Assembly: GCA_040756735.1 (NCBI GenBank)
Contig: JBFLYC010000035.1
Coordinates: 1 to 35,931 of the forward strand
Direction: 5' to 3'
DNA from: JBFLYC01 sp040756735
GTDB taxonomy: Bacteria > Bacillota > DSM-16504 > Desulfitibacterales > Desulfitibacteraceae
DNA length: 35,931 nucleotides
Notes under the pieces: model-generated
What the model saw: the letters and a program-made list of their open reading frames with translations, nothing else
Told to the model about the DNA's origin: nothing
Databases searched by the model: none
Made by a program: the position numbers and the translations under genes
Shown: positions 15,125 through 21,972 of the stretch, in pieces
How the letters are laid out: each line of letters starts with the position of its first letter
Position numbering within the stretch: position 1 is the first letter of the stretch

Positions 15125-15278
15125 TTTCAATCACCTTCTTTGAAAACAATGCTTTTGCTATAAATACCCTTCCTTTTCTATTACCTACATACACTATGCC
15201 ATCTGTATCTCTATACAATAGATAGCATTCTTTTGGCTTTAGGTTCTCATATATCATTACTTCTTTTTCTTTTCTCAT
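15087..15278 (-). CDS. Hypothetical 63-residue protein
   Basis: From ATG 15278: MRKEKEVMIYENLKPKECYL, then YRDTDGIVYVGNRKGRVFIA, a possible small beta barrel, and an acidic tail. The ribosome binding site GAGGTGA contains the stop codon of the preceding gene. Not recognised. Confidence 0.7.
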   Translation of the reverse strand: MRKEKEVMIYENLKPKECYLLYRDTDGIVYVGNRKGRVFIAKALFSKKVIENEEDKENSFSNR

Positions 15279-15284
15279 TTTCAA

Positions 15285-15476
15285 TCACCTCTTTTTCTTT
15301 TCCCATTCTTTTTTTGGTATTCTTCTTATTTGAATAAGGTTTATACCTTTCATATCTGATACAGTATATATTGGTTTTTTCTCAAGTTCAGATATATTAA
15401 TCACCATGCGAAAGGGTACAGTTCCAAGAACTTCTATTTTATCTTTTATCTTATCTTTAATCTCTATTTTTTTCAT
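15285..15476 (-). CDS. Hypothetical 63-residue basic protein
   Basis: MKKIEIKDKIKDKIEVLGTV, then RMVINISELEKKPIYTVSD and a basic tail. Beta-rich, no cysteines. GGGGGTGA precedes the ATG and overlaps the upstream zinc-finger gene end. Not recognised. Confidence 0.7.
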   Translation of the reverse strand: MKKIEIKDKIKDKIEVLGTVPFRMVINISELEKKPIYTVSDMKGINLIQIRRIPKKEWEKKKR

Positions 15477-15611
15477 TTAATCACCCCCCCAATGAAAATA
15501 GTGATTATGTCCTTCTGGCGTATTTTTCTGTTTGCAGACATGACAGTATCCACAATGAACACATCTGACTCTATCCGTCATTCTACCACAGTTATCGCAT
15601 TTAAATTTCAT
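15477..15611 (-). CDS. 44-residue zinc-finger protein
   Basis: MKFKCDNCGRMTDRVRCVHC continues GYCHVCKQK and ends with four histidines among GHNHYFHW. Six cysteines in three CxxC-like pairs could bind one or two zinc ions. ATG 15611 overlaps the TAA of the upstream gene (TAATG); GGTTGGGAT lies upstream. The TAA is contiguous with the next ATG. Confidence 0.75.
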   Translation of the reverse strand: MKFKCDNCGRMTDRVRCVHCGYCHVCKQKNTPEGHNHYFHWGGD

Positions 15612-15721
15612 TAATCCCAACCATCGTTTTCTCTTAAATCAAGCCCACAATTTGGGCAATAGTGTGCCTTTGGATTCACACTACTGCCACAATTTATGCA
15701 GATTGCAAGCTCATTCATCAT
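15611..15721 (-). CDS. 36-residue zinc-ribbon protein
   Basis: MMNELAICINCGSSVNPKAH continues YCPNCGLDL, a classic minimal zinc ribbon (CxxC-x12-CxxC). It starts two bases after the stop of the 15723 gene without a clear ribosome binding site, and is coupled to the next zinc-finger gene through TAATG. Confidence 0.75.
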   Translation of the reverse strand: MMNELAICINCGSSVNPKAHYCPNCGLDLRENDGWD

Positions 15722-15722
15722 T

Positions 15723-16292
15723 TTATTTTTTCTGTTGTTCTAAAAATTGTTGCATCATTGTTTTTATCATAAGCTCTGGAATTACTGATCTTATTGCATT
15801 TCTCTGGGCTTTGCTCAGAGCTTTGTTTAGAGCAAAAACATCATCTATTTCCCTTCCATCACCCAGCCTCATTTTCTTTGACTGCTCTGCGACACCAAAC
15901 ATTGTTATTCGTCTGACTTCATCCTCAGCTTTTGCCAATACTCTGTATGATTTTTCAGTTTCATCTACTTTAATTTCTTTAATACTGATGTTCCCCATTT
16001 TTCTTGCAATCTCTTTTACACCAGCCCAGCTCAATCCAACAATATCTCTATTTCCCAACCTGAATGAATACACAAACTCGTCCAGATAAGCCCCCTGCAA
16101 TTCTTTCAAAATCTGTTCTTCATCCCTTCTATCCATTATTTCAAACTCAGTAGGCTGTATTACTGCAATCTCTGTCCTTTCACTTTTTTCAGCCCTCTCT
16201 TTCCCTGCTTCTTTTTTTTCTTGTGGTTTTGCCATTTTCTTTTCCCTCTCTGCAAGCTCATACGCAGTTATATACTGAAATTCTTTATCCAT
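15723..16292 (-). CDS. Putative Rad52-like single-strand annealing protein
   Basis: 189 residues. After a charged linker (about 1-45), a single domain contains VGLSWAGVKEIARKMGNIS, beta strands around YRVLAKAEDEVRRITMFGVA and a final FALNKALSKAQRNAIRSVIP. A strand-rich core followed by a helix with an A..KA.RNAIR pattern is similar to Rad52/Sak-type annealing proteins, which pair single strands in phage recombination. I rate this a resemblance rather than an identification. It sits near the methyltransferases and replication genes as such proteins often do. Confidence 0.5.
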   Translation of the reverse strand: MDKEFQYITAYELAEREKKMAKPQEKKEAGKERAEKSERTEIAVIQPTEFEIMDRRDEEQILKELQGAYLDEFVYSFRLGNRDIVGLSWAGVKEIARKMGNISIKEIKVDETEKSYRVLAKAEDEVRRITMFGVAEQSKKMRLGDGREIDDVFALNKALSKAQRNAIRSVIPELMIKTMMQQFLEQQKK

Positions 16293-16296
16293 ACTC

Positions 16297-16440
16297 TTAC
16301 CCCCTCTTTTTTTCCATCCTTTCTAATTTTTCTTGTATTGCTTCTTCAACAAATTTGTTCATTTCTTTCTCACTTACTGCTTTTTCCATCCTATACAAAA
16401 TTTCTGTTTCTATACTAAAAGTCTTTGAACTTTTGCTCAT
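16297..16440 (-). CDS. Small RHH protein
   Basis: 47 residues from ATG 16440 (MSKSSKTFSIETEILYRMEK), with FVEEAIQEKLERM as second helix. The start is set by GTGGAGGT; the longer frame upstream reads into the leader. A TATA-like CTTTATTAACTA lies about 40 bases upstream, so it may have its own promoter. RHH regulator or antitoxin-like. Confidence 0.7.
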   Translation of the reverse strand: MSKSSKTFSIETEILYRMEKAVSEKEMNKFVEEAIQEKLERMEKKRG

Positions 16441-16498
16441 GTTAAACCTCCACAACTGTATTGTTGTAGTAGTTAATAAAGCTTGTGTTTGAGTTATG

Positions 16499-17716
16499 TT
16501 AGCTTTCAAAAATGACAATGTCTCTTAATATGTTCAGCATTGCTTTTTTTTCTTTTGCAGTAGTTATTTCTTGTGCAGGTTTATCAAATTGCTGAGTAGA
16601 AAGTGGGGCAACTATTCTTTTTATCAGATTTAGTCTAACCTTTTTTGCAATATTTACACAATCTATAGTCATATCGTACCAATCACCTTCAAAAAGCTTT
16701 TCATTCATAGGCTTTAAAATTAGTGCAATCTTTCCATTCTTTTTTAATACTTTTAGGCAGTTTGAAAGTGTTATTTTCATTGCATTCAAAAAAGAACTGT
16801 AACTCTTATTAAACTCATTCTGAACATATTCCTTTTTTAAAGAATAATAGGGGGGATCAAGAATAATTAGAGATGGATGGAACTTGCTAACTCTTTCAGG
16901 AAAACCACTCAGAACATCATTTTTCTCTATATTAATATCTTCTCTAATAGGGGATATATCGTATAGCAGATACCTTCTATGCAAGTTCTTACAAGCTGTT
17001 TTTGTAACACCTGAACCTGCCATAGGATCAAGAACTACATCAAAAGGCTCAGAATAATAATAAACGATGTTTTCCACTAAGTCAAGTGGTAGCTGACCAG
17101 GATATTTCAATTGTTCCTCATCCAAAGAAAAAACTTTCCAAACATTGTATAGCTGAAGATTAGAGGGAATATACAATTTATTAGAGTTAATATTTCGTAT
17201 ATCAGTCAGAATTTCTGATATTCTCTTTTGTGTTAGTCCCACTCTCTCAGCAATCTCCTCTTGTGTTCTGCAATTTAGCCATAAATTATAAATCTCCTCT
17301 TTTTGTCTTTCTTTAACCTCTTTAACAACATCTTTAAGCCAGTTGGAAATAGTTGGTTGTGAAACACTCAAAAGCTCCGCAACCTCTTTCTCATTCAGTC
17401 TTTTCTCTCTATATAATTTTTCTGAGAGCCTTTTCTTATCATCTATTGATAGCTGAAAACCATGAGTTGAGTTGAGCTTTATAGCCTCTATAAGCGGGTC
17501 TTTTACATCTCTTATTTCTACTTCTATCTCCTTTCTACCCTCTATTTTATGTGCAACTAATCTATGATAGCCATCTATTAGCTCAAAATTCTTTGTTATT
17601 ACTATTTTAGGCAGTTTATCGATAGCAGTTCTATATCTATTTACAGTTGTATTATCTATCTCTGCTCGTGGGTATATATCCTTAATAAATTTAATCTTAT
17701 CTATTTCTATTTTCAC
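16499..17716 (-). CDS. ParB-like domain fused to a DNA methyltransferase
   Basis: About 405 residues. Residues 1-100 form a ParB/Srx-like domain with the DGYHRLVA motif; 100-175 hold two helix-turn-helix units (LNEKEVAELLSVSQPTISNW and RTQEEIAERVGLTQKRISEI); the C-terminal 220 residues are a methyltransferase with motif I DPMAGSGVTKTAC and motif IV LDPPYYS. GTG 17716 has AAGGTGAGGG upstream; TTG 17731, overlapping the previous TGA, is the alternative. Fusions like this act as regulatory or protective DNA methyltransferases on phages. The upstream 17728 gene may be its functional partner. Confidence 0.88.
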   Translation of the reverse strand: MKIEIDKIKFIKDIYPRAEIDNTTVNRYRTAIDKLPKIVITKNFELIDGYHRLVAHKIEGRKEIEVEIRDVKDPLIEAIKLNSTHGFQLSIDDKKRLSEKLYREKRLNEKEVAELLSVSQPTISNWLKDVVKEVKERQKEEIYNLWLNCRTQEEIAERVGLTQKRISEILTDIRNINSNKLYIPSNLQLYNVWKVFSLDEEQLKYPGQLPLDLVENIVYYYSEPFDVVLDPMAGSGVTKTACKNLHRRYLLYDISPIREDINIEKNDVLSGFPERVSKFHPSLIILDPPYYSLKKEYVQNEFNKSYSSFLNAMKITLSNCLKVLKKNGKIALILKPMNEKLFEGDWYDMTIDCVNIAKKVRLNLIKRIVAPLSTQQFDKPAQEITTAKEKKAMLNILRDIVIFES

Positions 17717-17727
17717 TCCCTCACCTT

Positions 17728-18276
17728 TCAAAAAATTAACAGCGGATAAAGTTTTTTAACTAATTTTAACCAATCTTGAAGTTTTCCAGTTTTAAGACAA
17801 CCATTTTTTATCATGCTATGCGTATGTACTTCCATAAAATCACGCATTTCCTTTATCCCATCATGATTACATAGTTTTGTGGTAGTTTTAGAATGTGTAA
17901 GGATTGCATCTCCCCTTAAGACAAGAACCCACCTTAAATCCCAACTACCTCGTACATAGAATGATGGCTTATGTTCTTCAAAATATCTTCTTTTTTCTAA
18001 AGGTATGCTAACTGTCCAAAAGTTAATCTTTCCATTGCCATCAAAAAGGTCTTTTACTGTGCTATATTCACAATCGTAATAAAACAGCACATCTCCTTTA
18101 GCATTTTTTATTACACCATCATATGAATAAATATTTTCTAAATTAGTTCTTTCGGGATTAAGACCATTTTTTTTAGCAACCATCAACAGTGCATCCTCAA
18201 AAGCATTTGGAAATCTACTGAATATTGGTGATTTTTTTATTTCCGGGTGCTTATGCAAAACATCTTTAAGACGCAT
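17728..18276 (-). CDS. Hypothetical protein paired with the ParB-methyltransferase
   Basis: 182 residues, mixed alpha/beta. The stretch IYSYDGVIKNAKGDVLFYYD followed by CEYSTVKD has an acidic-residue spacing that could fit a PD-(D/E)xK-type nuclease core, but the match is loose. The remainder contains strands (FWTVSIPLEKRRYF, WVLVLRGDAIL). Its TGA overlaps the methyltransferase start region. GGGGAATAAAAC precedes the ATG. If a nuclease, the pair would be a restriction-modification unit; this is speculation. Confidence 0.7.
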   Translation of the reverse strand: MRLKDVLHKHPEIKKSPIFSRFPNAFEDALLMVAKKNGLNPERTNLENIYSYDGVIKNAKGDVLFYYDCEYSTVKDLFDGNGKINFWTVSIPLEKRRYFEEHKPSFYVRGSWDLRWVLVLRGDAILTHSKTTTKLCNHDGIKEMRDFMEVHTHSMIKNGCLKTGKLQDWLKLVKKLYPLLIF

Positions 18277-18388
18277 GTTTTATTCCCCATATTTTTACTG
18301 ATGTTTTACACATAGAACATGATGCATACCATTTGCTTTTGCCTTTATAATTCCACACATTACCACATCTTTGACATTTTAATTTCAT
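18266..18388 (-). CDS. 40-residue zinc-ribbon protein
   Basis: MKLKCQRCGNVWNYKGKSKW continues YASCSMCKTSVKI. CxxC, aromatic/Gly-Lys linker and CxxC give the small zinc ribbon often seen in archaeal mobile elements. No ribosome binding site; a TATA-like box 28 bases upstream makes a leaderless transcript likely. Overlaps the next gene by 11 bases, so it heads the operon with the ParB-methyltransferase. Confidence 0.8.
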   Translation of the reverse strand: MKLKCQRCGNVWNYKGKSKWYASCSMCKTSVKIWGIKHAS

Positions 18389-18411
18389 AGTAAGTAGTAG
18401 TATGTATTACA

Positions 18412-18421
18412 ATAATAAAAA
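18412..18421 (-). promoter_or_regulatory. TATA-like box for a leaderless operon
   Basis: TTTTATTATT on the minus strand is centred about 28 bases from the ATG at 18388, the usual distance to an archaeal transcription start. Confidence 0.45.
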
Positions 18422-18444
18422 AGTTTCGCTGTATAGTTTAAAAA

Positions 18445-18813
18445 TCAAAATCTTTCTGCATTCTCAATATATTTTTTAACCTCATCTATAAAAGCCCTAA
18501 AAATTATTTCGGGTGGGCATTTGCCAAAGTAGAAACAATCACCATGTAAAACTGTGCCGAAATCACTATATTTCTCTCTCATTCTTGACAATCCTATTTT
18601 TGTTAGTTCAGTTCTTCTCGCATAGTGAGCATCAGCATTTGGTGGGACATAGATACCATGTTTCGCCAATAACCCGTCAGTAGCCTCTACCACAGCTCCC
18701 CATAACTTCTCACTTGCGTCCCTAATTAATATTTCGTTTTTTTCTTTTATGCCACGTTCATATTCTTTTTTTGCTTCATCGTAAAATTTTTTCGCCTTCT
18801 CAATACTATCCAT
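18445..18813 (-). CDS. PaREP1-family (HEPN-like) protein
   Basis: 122 residues. KAKKFYDEAKKEYERGIKEK, then DASEKLWGAVVEATDGLLAK and a C-terminal helix (FRAFIDEVKKYIENAERF) match the helical pattern of archaeal PaREP1 proteins, which belong to the HEPN-like group. Some HEPN proteins are RNases of toxin systems, but the RxxxxH motif is not obvious here (RRTEL lacks the His), so catalysis is doubtful. No small nucleotidyltransferase partner is adjacent. Weak ribosome binding site (AAGAG). Confidence 0.6.
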   Translation of the reverse strand: MDSIEKAKKFYDEAKKEYERGIKEKNEILIRDASEKLWGAVVEATDGLLAKHGIYVPPNADAHYARRTELTKIGLSRMREKYSDFGTVLHGDCFYFGKCPPEIIFRAFIDEVKKYIENAERF

Positions 18814-18845
18814 TTTTTCTCTTTTTAAAATATTCTCTTCATCTA

Positions 18846-18905
18846 TTTTATATTTTTCTATTTTTTCATATAAAAATTAAAAATCAAAAAATCAAAAAAA
18901 AATGG
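18846..18905 (-). terminator. T-tracts ending the hairpin-gene transcript
   Basis: On the minus strand, directly after the stop of the 18909 gene, come T9 and then TTTTTTG and TTTTTAATTTTTATATG. Consecutive T-tracts without a stem are typical archaeal terminators. Confidence 0.5.
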
Positions 18906-18908
18906 ATG

Positions 18909-19625
18909 CTACCAGGAGAACAGCTCAAAAGCTGTTTTCCTCTCGCCAACAATGACCCTGCCTACGAGGATAGGGTCATCGTTGTATTCAACCCAAACCC
19001 TGAAATCATCGAATAACGCTGAATTCAATGCTTTGTCCAGTGTTTGCAATCCCTCAAGCGGAATTGCATCGGGGTACTCATCAACGGAGTACCCTCTTTT
19101 TACGTTGATGTCTTCCCTGATAAAGTTGTACCCAGCTAAGAGAGCTTTTTTCTCTCGCTCTCTTAGCTGTAGCTTTTCACTGTGAACCCCAACCTGATTT
19201 TGTAGGTTGAGTTTTTTGGCTAGCTCAATCGCCTCTTTCTCAGAGGCGATTTTTTTCTCTGTTTTCTCTAGTTCACTTTTTTCTTTTTTCTCTTCTACCT
19301 TTTTTTCTTCTACCTTTTCAGGTAGAGCTGGTAGAAGAGAATAAAACACCTCTCTGAGAGCTTCGCTCTCAGTTTTGGCGTTCTCTTTCTCAATAAGTCT
19401 CTGTATCTCCTCTGCCACATATTGTGGCAGATTAGAGATTTTGTCTGTCATCAGTGTGCCAAGTACAGATTTGTCCTTCAAAACTTCGAGGGCAAATCTG
19501 TAAGAGGCACTCTTGTATCCTCTCACCTCCCATCCCTGTGGGAGGCTTTTGAGAATTTCATCGATAACTGCCTGAACTTCAGGCAGTTTTTCTTTTTTTG
19601 CTCGCTCGATTGTTTTTATTTCCAT
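18909..19625 (-). CDS. Hypothetical protein encoded by a hairpin-array coding sequence
   Basis: 238 residues. N-terminal domain about 1-105 (EVQAVIDEILKSLPQGWEVR, VAEEIQRLIEKENAKTESEA), a Lys/Glu coiled coil about 106-140 (VEEKKVEEKKEKSELEKTEK), a helical stretch to 170, and a C-terminal alpha/beta part (FRVWVEYNDDPILVGRVIVG). No signal, membrane segment or recognised family. GGGGGTAAAAA precedes the ATG. The DNA is distinct: about fourteen perfect or near-perfect inverted repeats follow each other through the reading frame, and the codons include many CTC, CTG and GCC that neighbours use rarely. It has its own promoter and terminator tracts. Confidence 0.85.
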   Translation of the reverse strand: MEIKTIERAKKEKLPEVQAVIDEILKSLPQGWEVRGYKSASYRFALEVLKDKSVLGTLMTDKISNLPQYVAEEIQRLIEKENAKTESEALREVFYSLLPALPEKVEEKKVEEKKEKSELEKTEKKIASEKEAIELAKKLNLQNQVGVHSEKLQLREREKKALLAGYNFIREDINVKRGYSVDEYPDAIPLEGLQTLDKALNSALFDDFRVWVEYNDDPILVGRVIVGERKTAFELFSW

Positions 19626-19670
19626 TTTTTACCCCCATTTTTTTGTGTGGCTCAACAGTGATAATGAGCC
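18915..19670 (-). repeat. Array of about fourteen stem-loops within and just upstream of a gene
   Basis: Outer coordinates and stem length read by eye: 18915-18940 (11, one mismatch); 18947-18984 (13, one wobble); 19007-19030 (8, one wobble); 19045-19068 (6); 19072-19094 (8); 19133-19169 (13 perfect); 19190-19209 (6); 19227-19251 (10); 19288-19341 (12, enclosing 19309-19326, 6); 19354-19372 (8); 19411-19431 (9); 19464-19502 (10); 19526-19545 (7); 19566-19588 (10); and 19649-19670 (6) in the 5' leader. Stem sequences all differ. The loop of 19072-19094 (ATCAACG) is complementary to CGTTGAT at 19103-19109, an H-type pseudoknot. In two stems the odd pair is G-U in the mRNA sense but A-C in the opposite strand; in one stem it is the reverse. 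Confidence 0.9.
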
Positions 19671-19699
19671 CTTCGTGACTCCCTGTTTTCATTGCCCAT

Positions 19700-19712
19700 A
19701 CTATATATAGTT
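19700..19712 (-). promoter_or_regulatory. TATA box of the hairpin-array gene
   Basis: AAACTATATATAGT on the minus strand. Transcription about 25 bases downstream would give a leader of about 55 bases containing a GGCTCA/TGAGCC hairpin (19649-19670) before the GGGGGT ribosome binding site. Confidence 0.55.
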
Positions 19713-19877
19713 TTAAACATATATATATTTTTCGCCTAAGGAACATTATCTGTAGCCAGTATATACAATTTGATATAATGTAAAAATCAAAAAAATATGG
19801 CCAGTAAAAAATTTTTGAAAAAGATTTTTGAGAAAATTTTAAAAAAATGAATAAAAAATGAATCACATATAGTTGCA

Positions 19878-19897
19878 TAGTTGATTTAAATCAACTA
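19878..19897. repeat. 20-base perfect palindrome near the integrase
   Basis: TAGTTGATTTAAATCAACTA, with another ATCAACTA directly after it (19898-19905). It lies in the 464-base gene-free spacer 19626-20089 between two divergent promoters. It may be an operator for the RHH proteins nearby or part of a recombination site. The rest of the spacer is AT-rich with A- and T-tracts. Confidence 0.8.
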
Positions 19898-19914
19898 ATC
19901 AACTATTTAAAAAA

Positions 19915-19940
19915 ATAATGCATTGAAACCTAGCTTTTTT
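19915..19940. repeat. Direct repeat copy 1
   Basis: ATAATGCATTGAAACCTAGC followed by six T. The second copy is at 19997-20022, 82 bases on, differing at five of 26 positions. The pair lies between the divergent promoters and 1 kb from the integrase. Confidence 0.65.
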
Positions 19941-19996
19941 CTTTTATTTTTAGAGATTTTTCTATTCCCCTTATTTTTTGCCTTTTTACATTGAAT

Positions 19997-20022
19997 ATAA
20001 TGCATTAGAGCTTAGTTTTTTT
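19997..20022. repeat. Direct repeat copy 2
   Basis: ATAATGCATTAGAGCTTAGT followed by six T; partner of 19915-19940. Could be integrase arm-type sites, operators, or the trace of a small duplication. Confidence 0.65.
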
Positions 20023-20049
20023 AGTAATAATCAAATAATACATAACATT

Positions 20050-20058
20050 TTTATATAC
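20050..20058 (+). promoter_or_regulatory. TATA box of the plus-strand RHH/HNH operon
   Basis: TTTATATAC about 35 bases before the ATG at 20090, leaving a short leader with CAGGTGA. Confidence 0.5.
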
Positions 20059-20089
20059 ACAATACTATTACTTCATATCAGGTGATATT

Positions 20090-20281
20090 ATGAAGAAAGA
20101 AAAAAAATCAATAATAATATATCCAGAAAGGGAATTACTTGAGTTATTAGATAATAAAAAAGGCGATATACCAAGAACGATTATAATCCGTAAACTAATA
20201 CAAAAATGGGTTAATGGCGAGGTGAAATTAGAATGGGAAAAACAACTATCTGCCCAAGATGTGAAAAAGAAAGAGAACTAA
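20090..20281 (+). CDS. Small RHH regulator
   Basis: 63 residues. IIIYPERELLELLDNKKGDI, then PRTIIIRKLIQKWVNGEVKL, an RHH fold with a Gly-Asp turn. CAGGTGA precedes the ATG. Its core aligns with the C-terminal ~50 residues of the next gene, so the two are paralogous DNA-binding units. Overlaps that gene by 49 bases. Confidence 0.75.
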   Translation: MKKEKKSIIIYPERELLELLDNKKGDIPRTIIIRKLIQKWVNGEVKLEWEKQLSAQDVKKKEN

Positions 20282-20982
20282 CACTTCACCATATATTACC
20301 AAGAAAGTATGGAGGGTATGATGATGAGACAATATACTTGTGTAATAAATGCCATGATTATGTTGAAGAAAAAACCTACGAAATATTAAGTCGTGGATAT
20401 TCATTTGATACAAAAACAATGAAATGCTTTATTTTTAGTGGTTTTCCAGACTTACCAAATAAAAATGTTGAAACTGATAATGAGATTAAACAGGATAGTA
20501 TTGAAGTCCTTTATAATAACATACCAGAATTTTGGGTTGATAAAGTTCGTAAATGTTTATATATTTTTTTATATGACAATGAGATGCAAAACAGATGGTG
20601 TGGTAATGGGGCGAAACTTAGAGATTTGTTAGGACTAAGTGGAGGATATAACATTGTTTTCTTTCATTATGGTTCTCTAAGAAAGACAAAGACAAACATT
20701 CATAGGAACTGCAATATACTCGTGAATATAAAAGACAGCGTATTGGAAAAAGAAAAAAATAAGAAGAAAGAAGAGGTTTACTACCCAGAGATATTGCCTG
20801 ATGTAAGAGGTGGAAAAAAAGAAAGAAAATATACAACAAGAAGTATAACACTTGATAGAAAAACAATGGGAATGTTAGATGAAAAAAGAGGGGGGATTTC
20901 AAGATATAGGGTAATAAAGGCACTGATTTTAGCATGGATAAGAGGAGAGATAAGGTTAGAGTTTGGTGATATTGTTATATAA
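20233..20982 (+). CDS. HNH endonuclease fused to an RHH domain
   Basis: 249 residues. The first 50 are an HNH nuclease: CPRC, LTLHHILPRKYGG, then LCNKCHDYVEE, with the HH pair and the final His in a zinc-bound fold. The middle (about 85-180) is not recognised but has a GLSGGYNIVFFHYGSL stretch like a small fold with strands. The C-terminus, SITLDRKTMGMLDEKRGGIS and RVIKALILAWIRGEIRLEF, is an RHH unit similar to the preceding gene. GAGGTGAAATTAG precedes the ATG. The architecture suggests a free-standing homing-type nuclease with added DNA-binding domain. Confidence 0.85.
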   Translation: MGKTTICPRCEKERELTLHHILPRKYGGYDDETIYLCNKCHDYVEEKTYEILSRGYSFDTKTMKCFIFSGFPDLPNKNVETDNEIKQDSIEVLYNNIPEFWVDKVRKCLYIFLYDNEMQNRWCGNGAKLRDLLGLSGGYNIVFFHYGSLRKTKTNIHRNCNILVNIKDSVLEKEKNKKKEEVYYPEILPDVRGGKKERKYTTRSITLDRKTMGMLDEKRGGISRYRVIKALILAWIRGEIRLEFGDIVI

Positions 20983-20993
20983 CTTCCTTTTTT

Positions 20994-21803
20994 TTAAAAT
21001 TTGATTTTTTCCATTACTTTCGCACTTTCTTCCATAATCACTTTAGGCGTATAGCTCAAATACATCCCTGTTGTAGCTAACGAGCTATGCCCTAAAAGTT
21101 TTTGTAGAATCTCAAGCCTTCCACCTACATTTAGATATTCCATAGCAAAGGCATGCCTCAAGCCATGACAAGTAGCCTTTGCAACATCTTCTTCTTTCAT
21201 TCCTGCTTTCTTTGCATATTCTTTGATTTTGAATTGCATAGCCCTAGGGGTTATAGTAAATAAGTAGCCCTTTTTCTTGTTTTTTATGTAATTTTTTAAC
21301 ATATTTAGGGTATCTTCATAAAAAATACCAACAAATCGTTCTCGCCCACCTTTACCCTTTATTTTTATAACTTTCTCTGTAAAATTAATATCTTCAACCA
21401 TAATACTCAACAGCTCACCTAGTCGTATTCCAGTCTGAGCTAAAAGTCGTATAGCAACGGCATCTCGTAGTTTGGTGTTATCAGCTACCCTAATTATCTC
21501 TCGGATGTTATCCAAATTATAGGGTACTTCTTTTATCTTGAATTCATAAGGAACTTTTATTTTACTTACAGCACTATCACCATAATTGAATTTCAAAAAA
21601 GACCTTAATACATTAACATAATTCTGTACGCTTTTTATTGCTAAAGTTTTTTCAATTTCTGTTTTCCAATCCAAAACATCATCTTGGTTTATCTTACCTA
21701 AGTCCTTACCAGTATCTCTAACAAATCTTCCTAGTACCTTTTTGTAATGTTCCTTTGTTCGCTTTCTTCTTAGTGCCTCTATAAACCTTTTTACTTCATT
21801 CAT
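20994..21803 (-). CDS. Tyrosine recombinase (integrase)
   Basis: 269 residues from ATG 21803; a TTG five codons upstream is less likely because GAGGCGG lies between. N-terminal SAM-like core-binding domain (about 1-95) and C-terminal catalytic domain with Arg in TGIRLGELL, Lys in IKGKGGRERF, HGLRHAF (His-x-x-Arg), LLGHSSLATT and the nucleophile in TGMYLSY. All five catalytic positions are present, so it should be active. Archaeal XerA-like in size. Integrates the element or resolves multimers. Coupled to the upstream small gene (TAAAATG). Confidence 0.95.
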   Translation of the reverse strand: MNEVKRFIEALRRKRTKEHYKKVLGRFVRDTGKDLGKINQDDVLDWKTEIEKTLAIKSVQNYVNVLRSFLKFNYGDSAVSKIKVPYEFKIKEVPYNLDNIREIIRVADNTKLRDAVAIRLLAQTGIRLGELLSIMVEDINFTEKVIKIKGKGGRERFVGIFYEDTLNMLKNYIKNKKKGYLFTITPRAMQFKIKEYAKKAGMKEEDVAKATCHGLRHAFAMEYLNVGGRLEILQKLLGHSSLATTGMYLSYTPKVIMEESAKVMEKIKF

Positions 21804-21804
21804 T

Positions 21805-21972
21805 TTATTCCGCCTCAATCTCTTCTAAGAATTTGTCAGTTGATTTTACTAATTCATCTATTTCAGTGTAATATCTTGAGTATGCTTTTCGGATGTCTTT
21901 GATTGCAGATTCATGTAAACCAAATATAACTTCAAGATATTTGATTTTGGCTTCTATCTCTTTCTTTTTCAT
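21805..21972 (-). CDS. Small coiled-coil protein before the integrase
   Basis: 55 residues from ATG 21972 (MKKKEIEAKIKYLEVIFGLH), one or two long charged helices, ending DKFLEEIEAE. The site GGTGAGGG favours this ATG over one four codons upstream. Overlaps the upstream gene by 41 bases and the integrase ATG follows its stop directly. Could be an excisionase-like or accessory factor by position only. Confidence 0.65.
   Translation of the reverse strand: MKKKEIEAKIKYLEVIFGLHESAIKDIRKAYSRYYTEIDELVKSTDKFLEEIEAE

Noticed and set aside
18445..18813. HEPN/MNT toxin-antitoxin pair
   Set aside because: The PaREP1-like protein has no clear RxxxxH motif and there is no nucleotidyltransferase neighbour.
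19579..19878. 99-codon minus-strand frame upstream of the hairpin gene
   Set aside because: Overlaps the hairpin gene start out of frame, lacks a ribosome binding site and runs through the promoter; its composition is that of AT-rich spacer.
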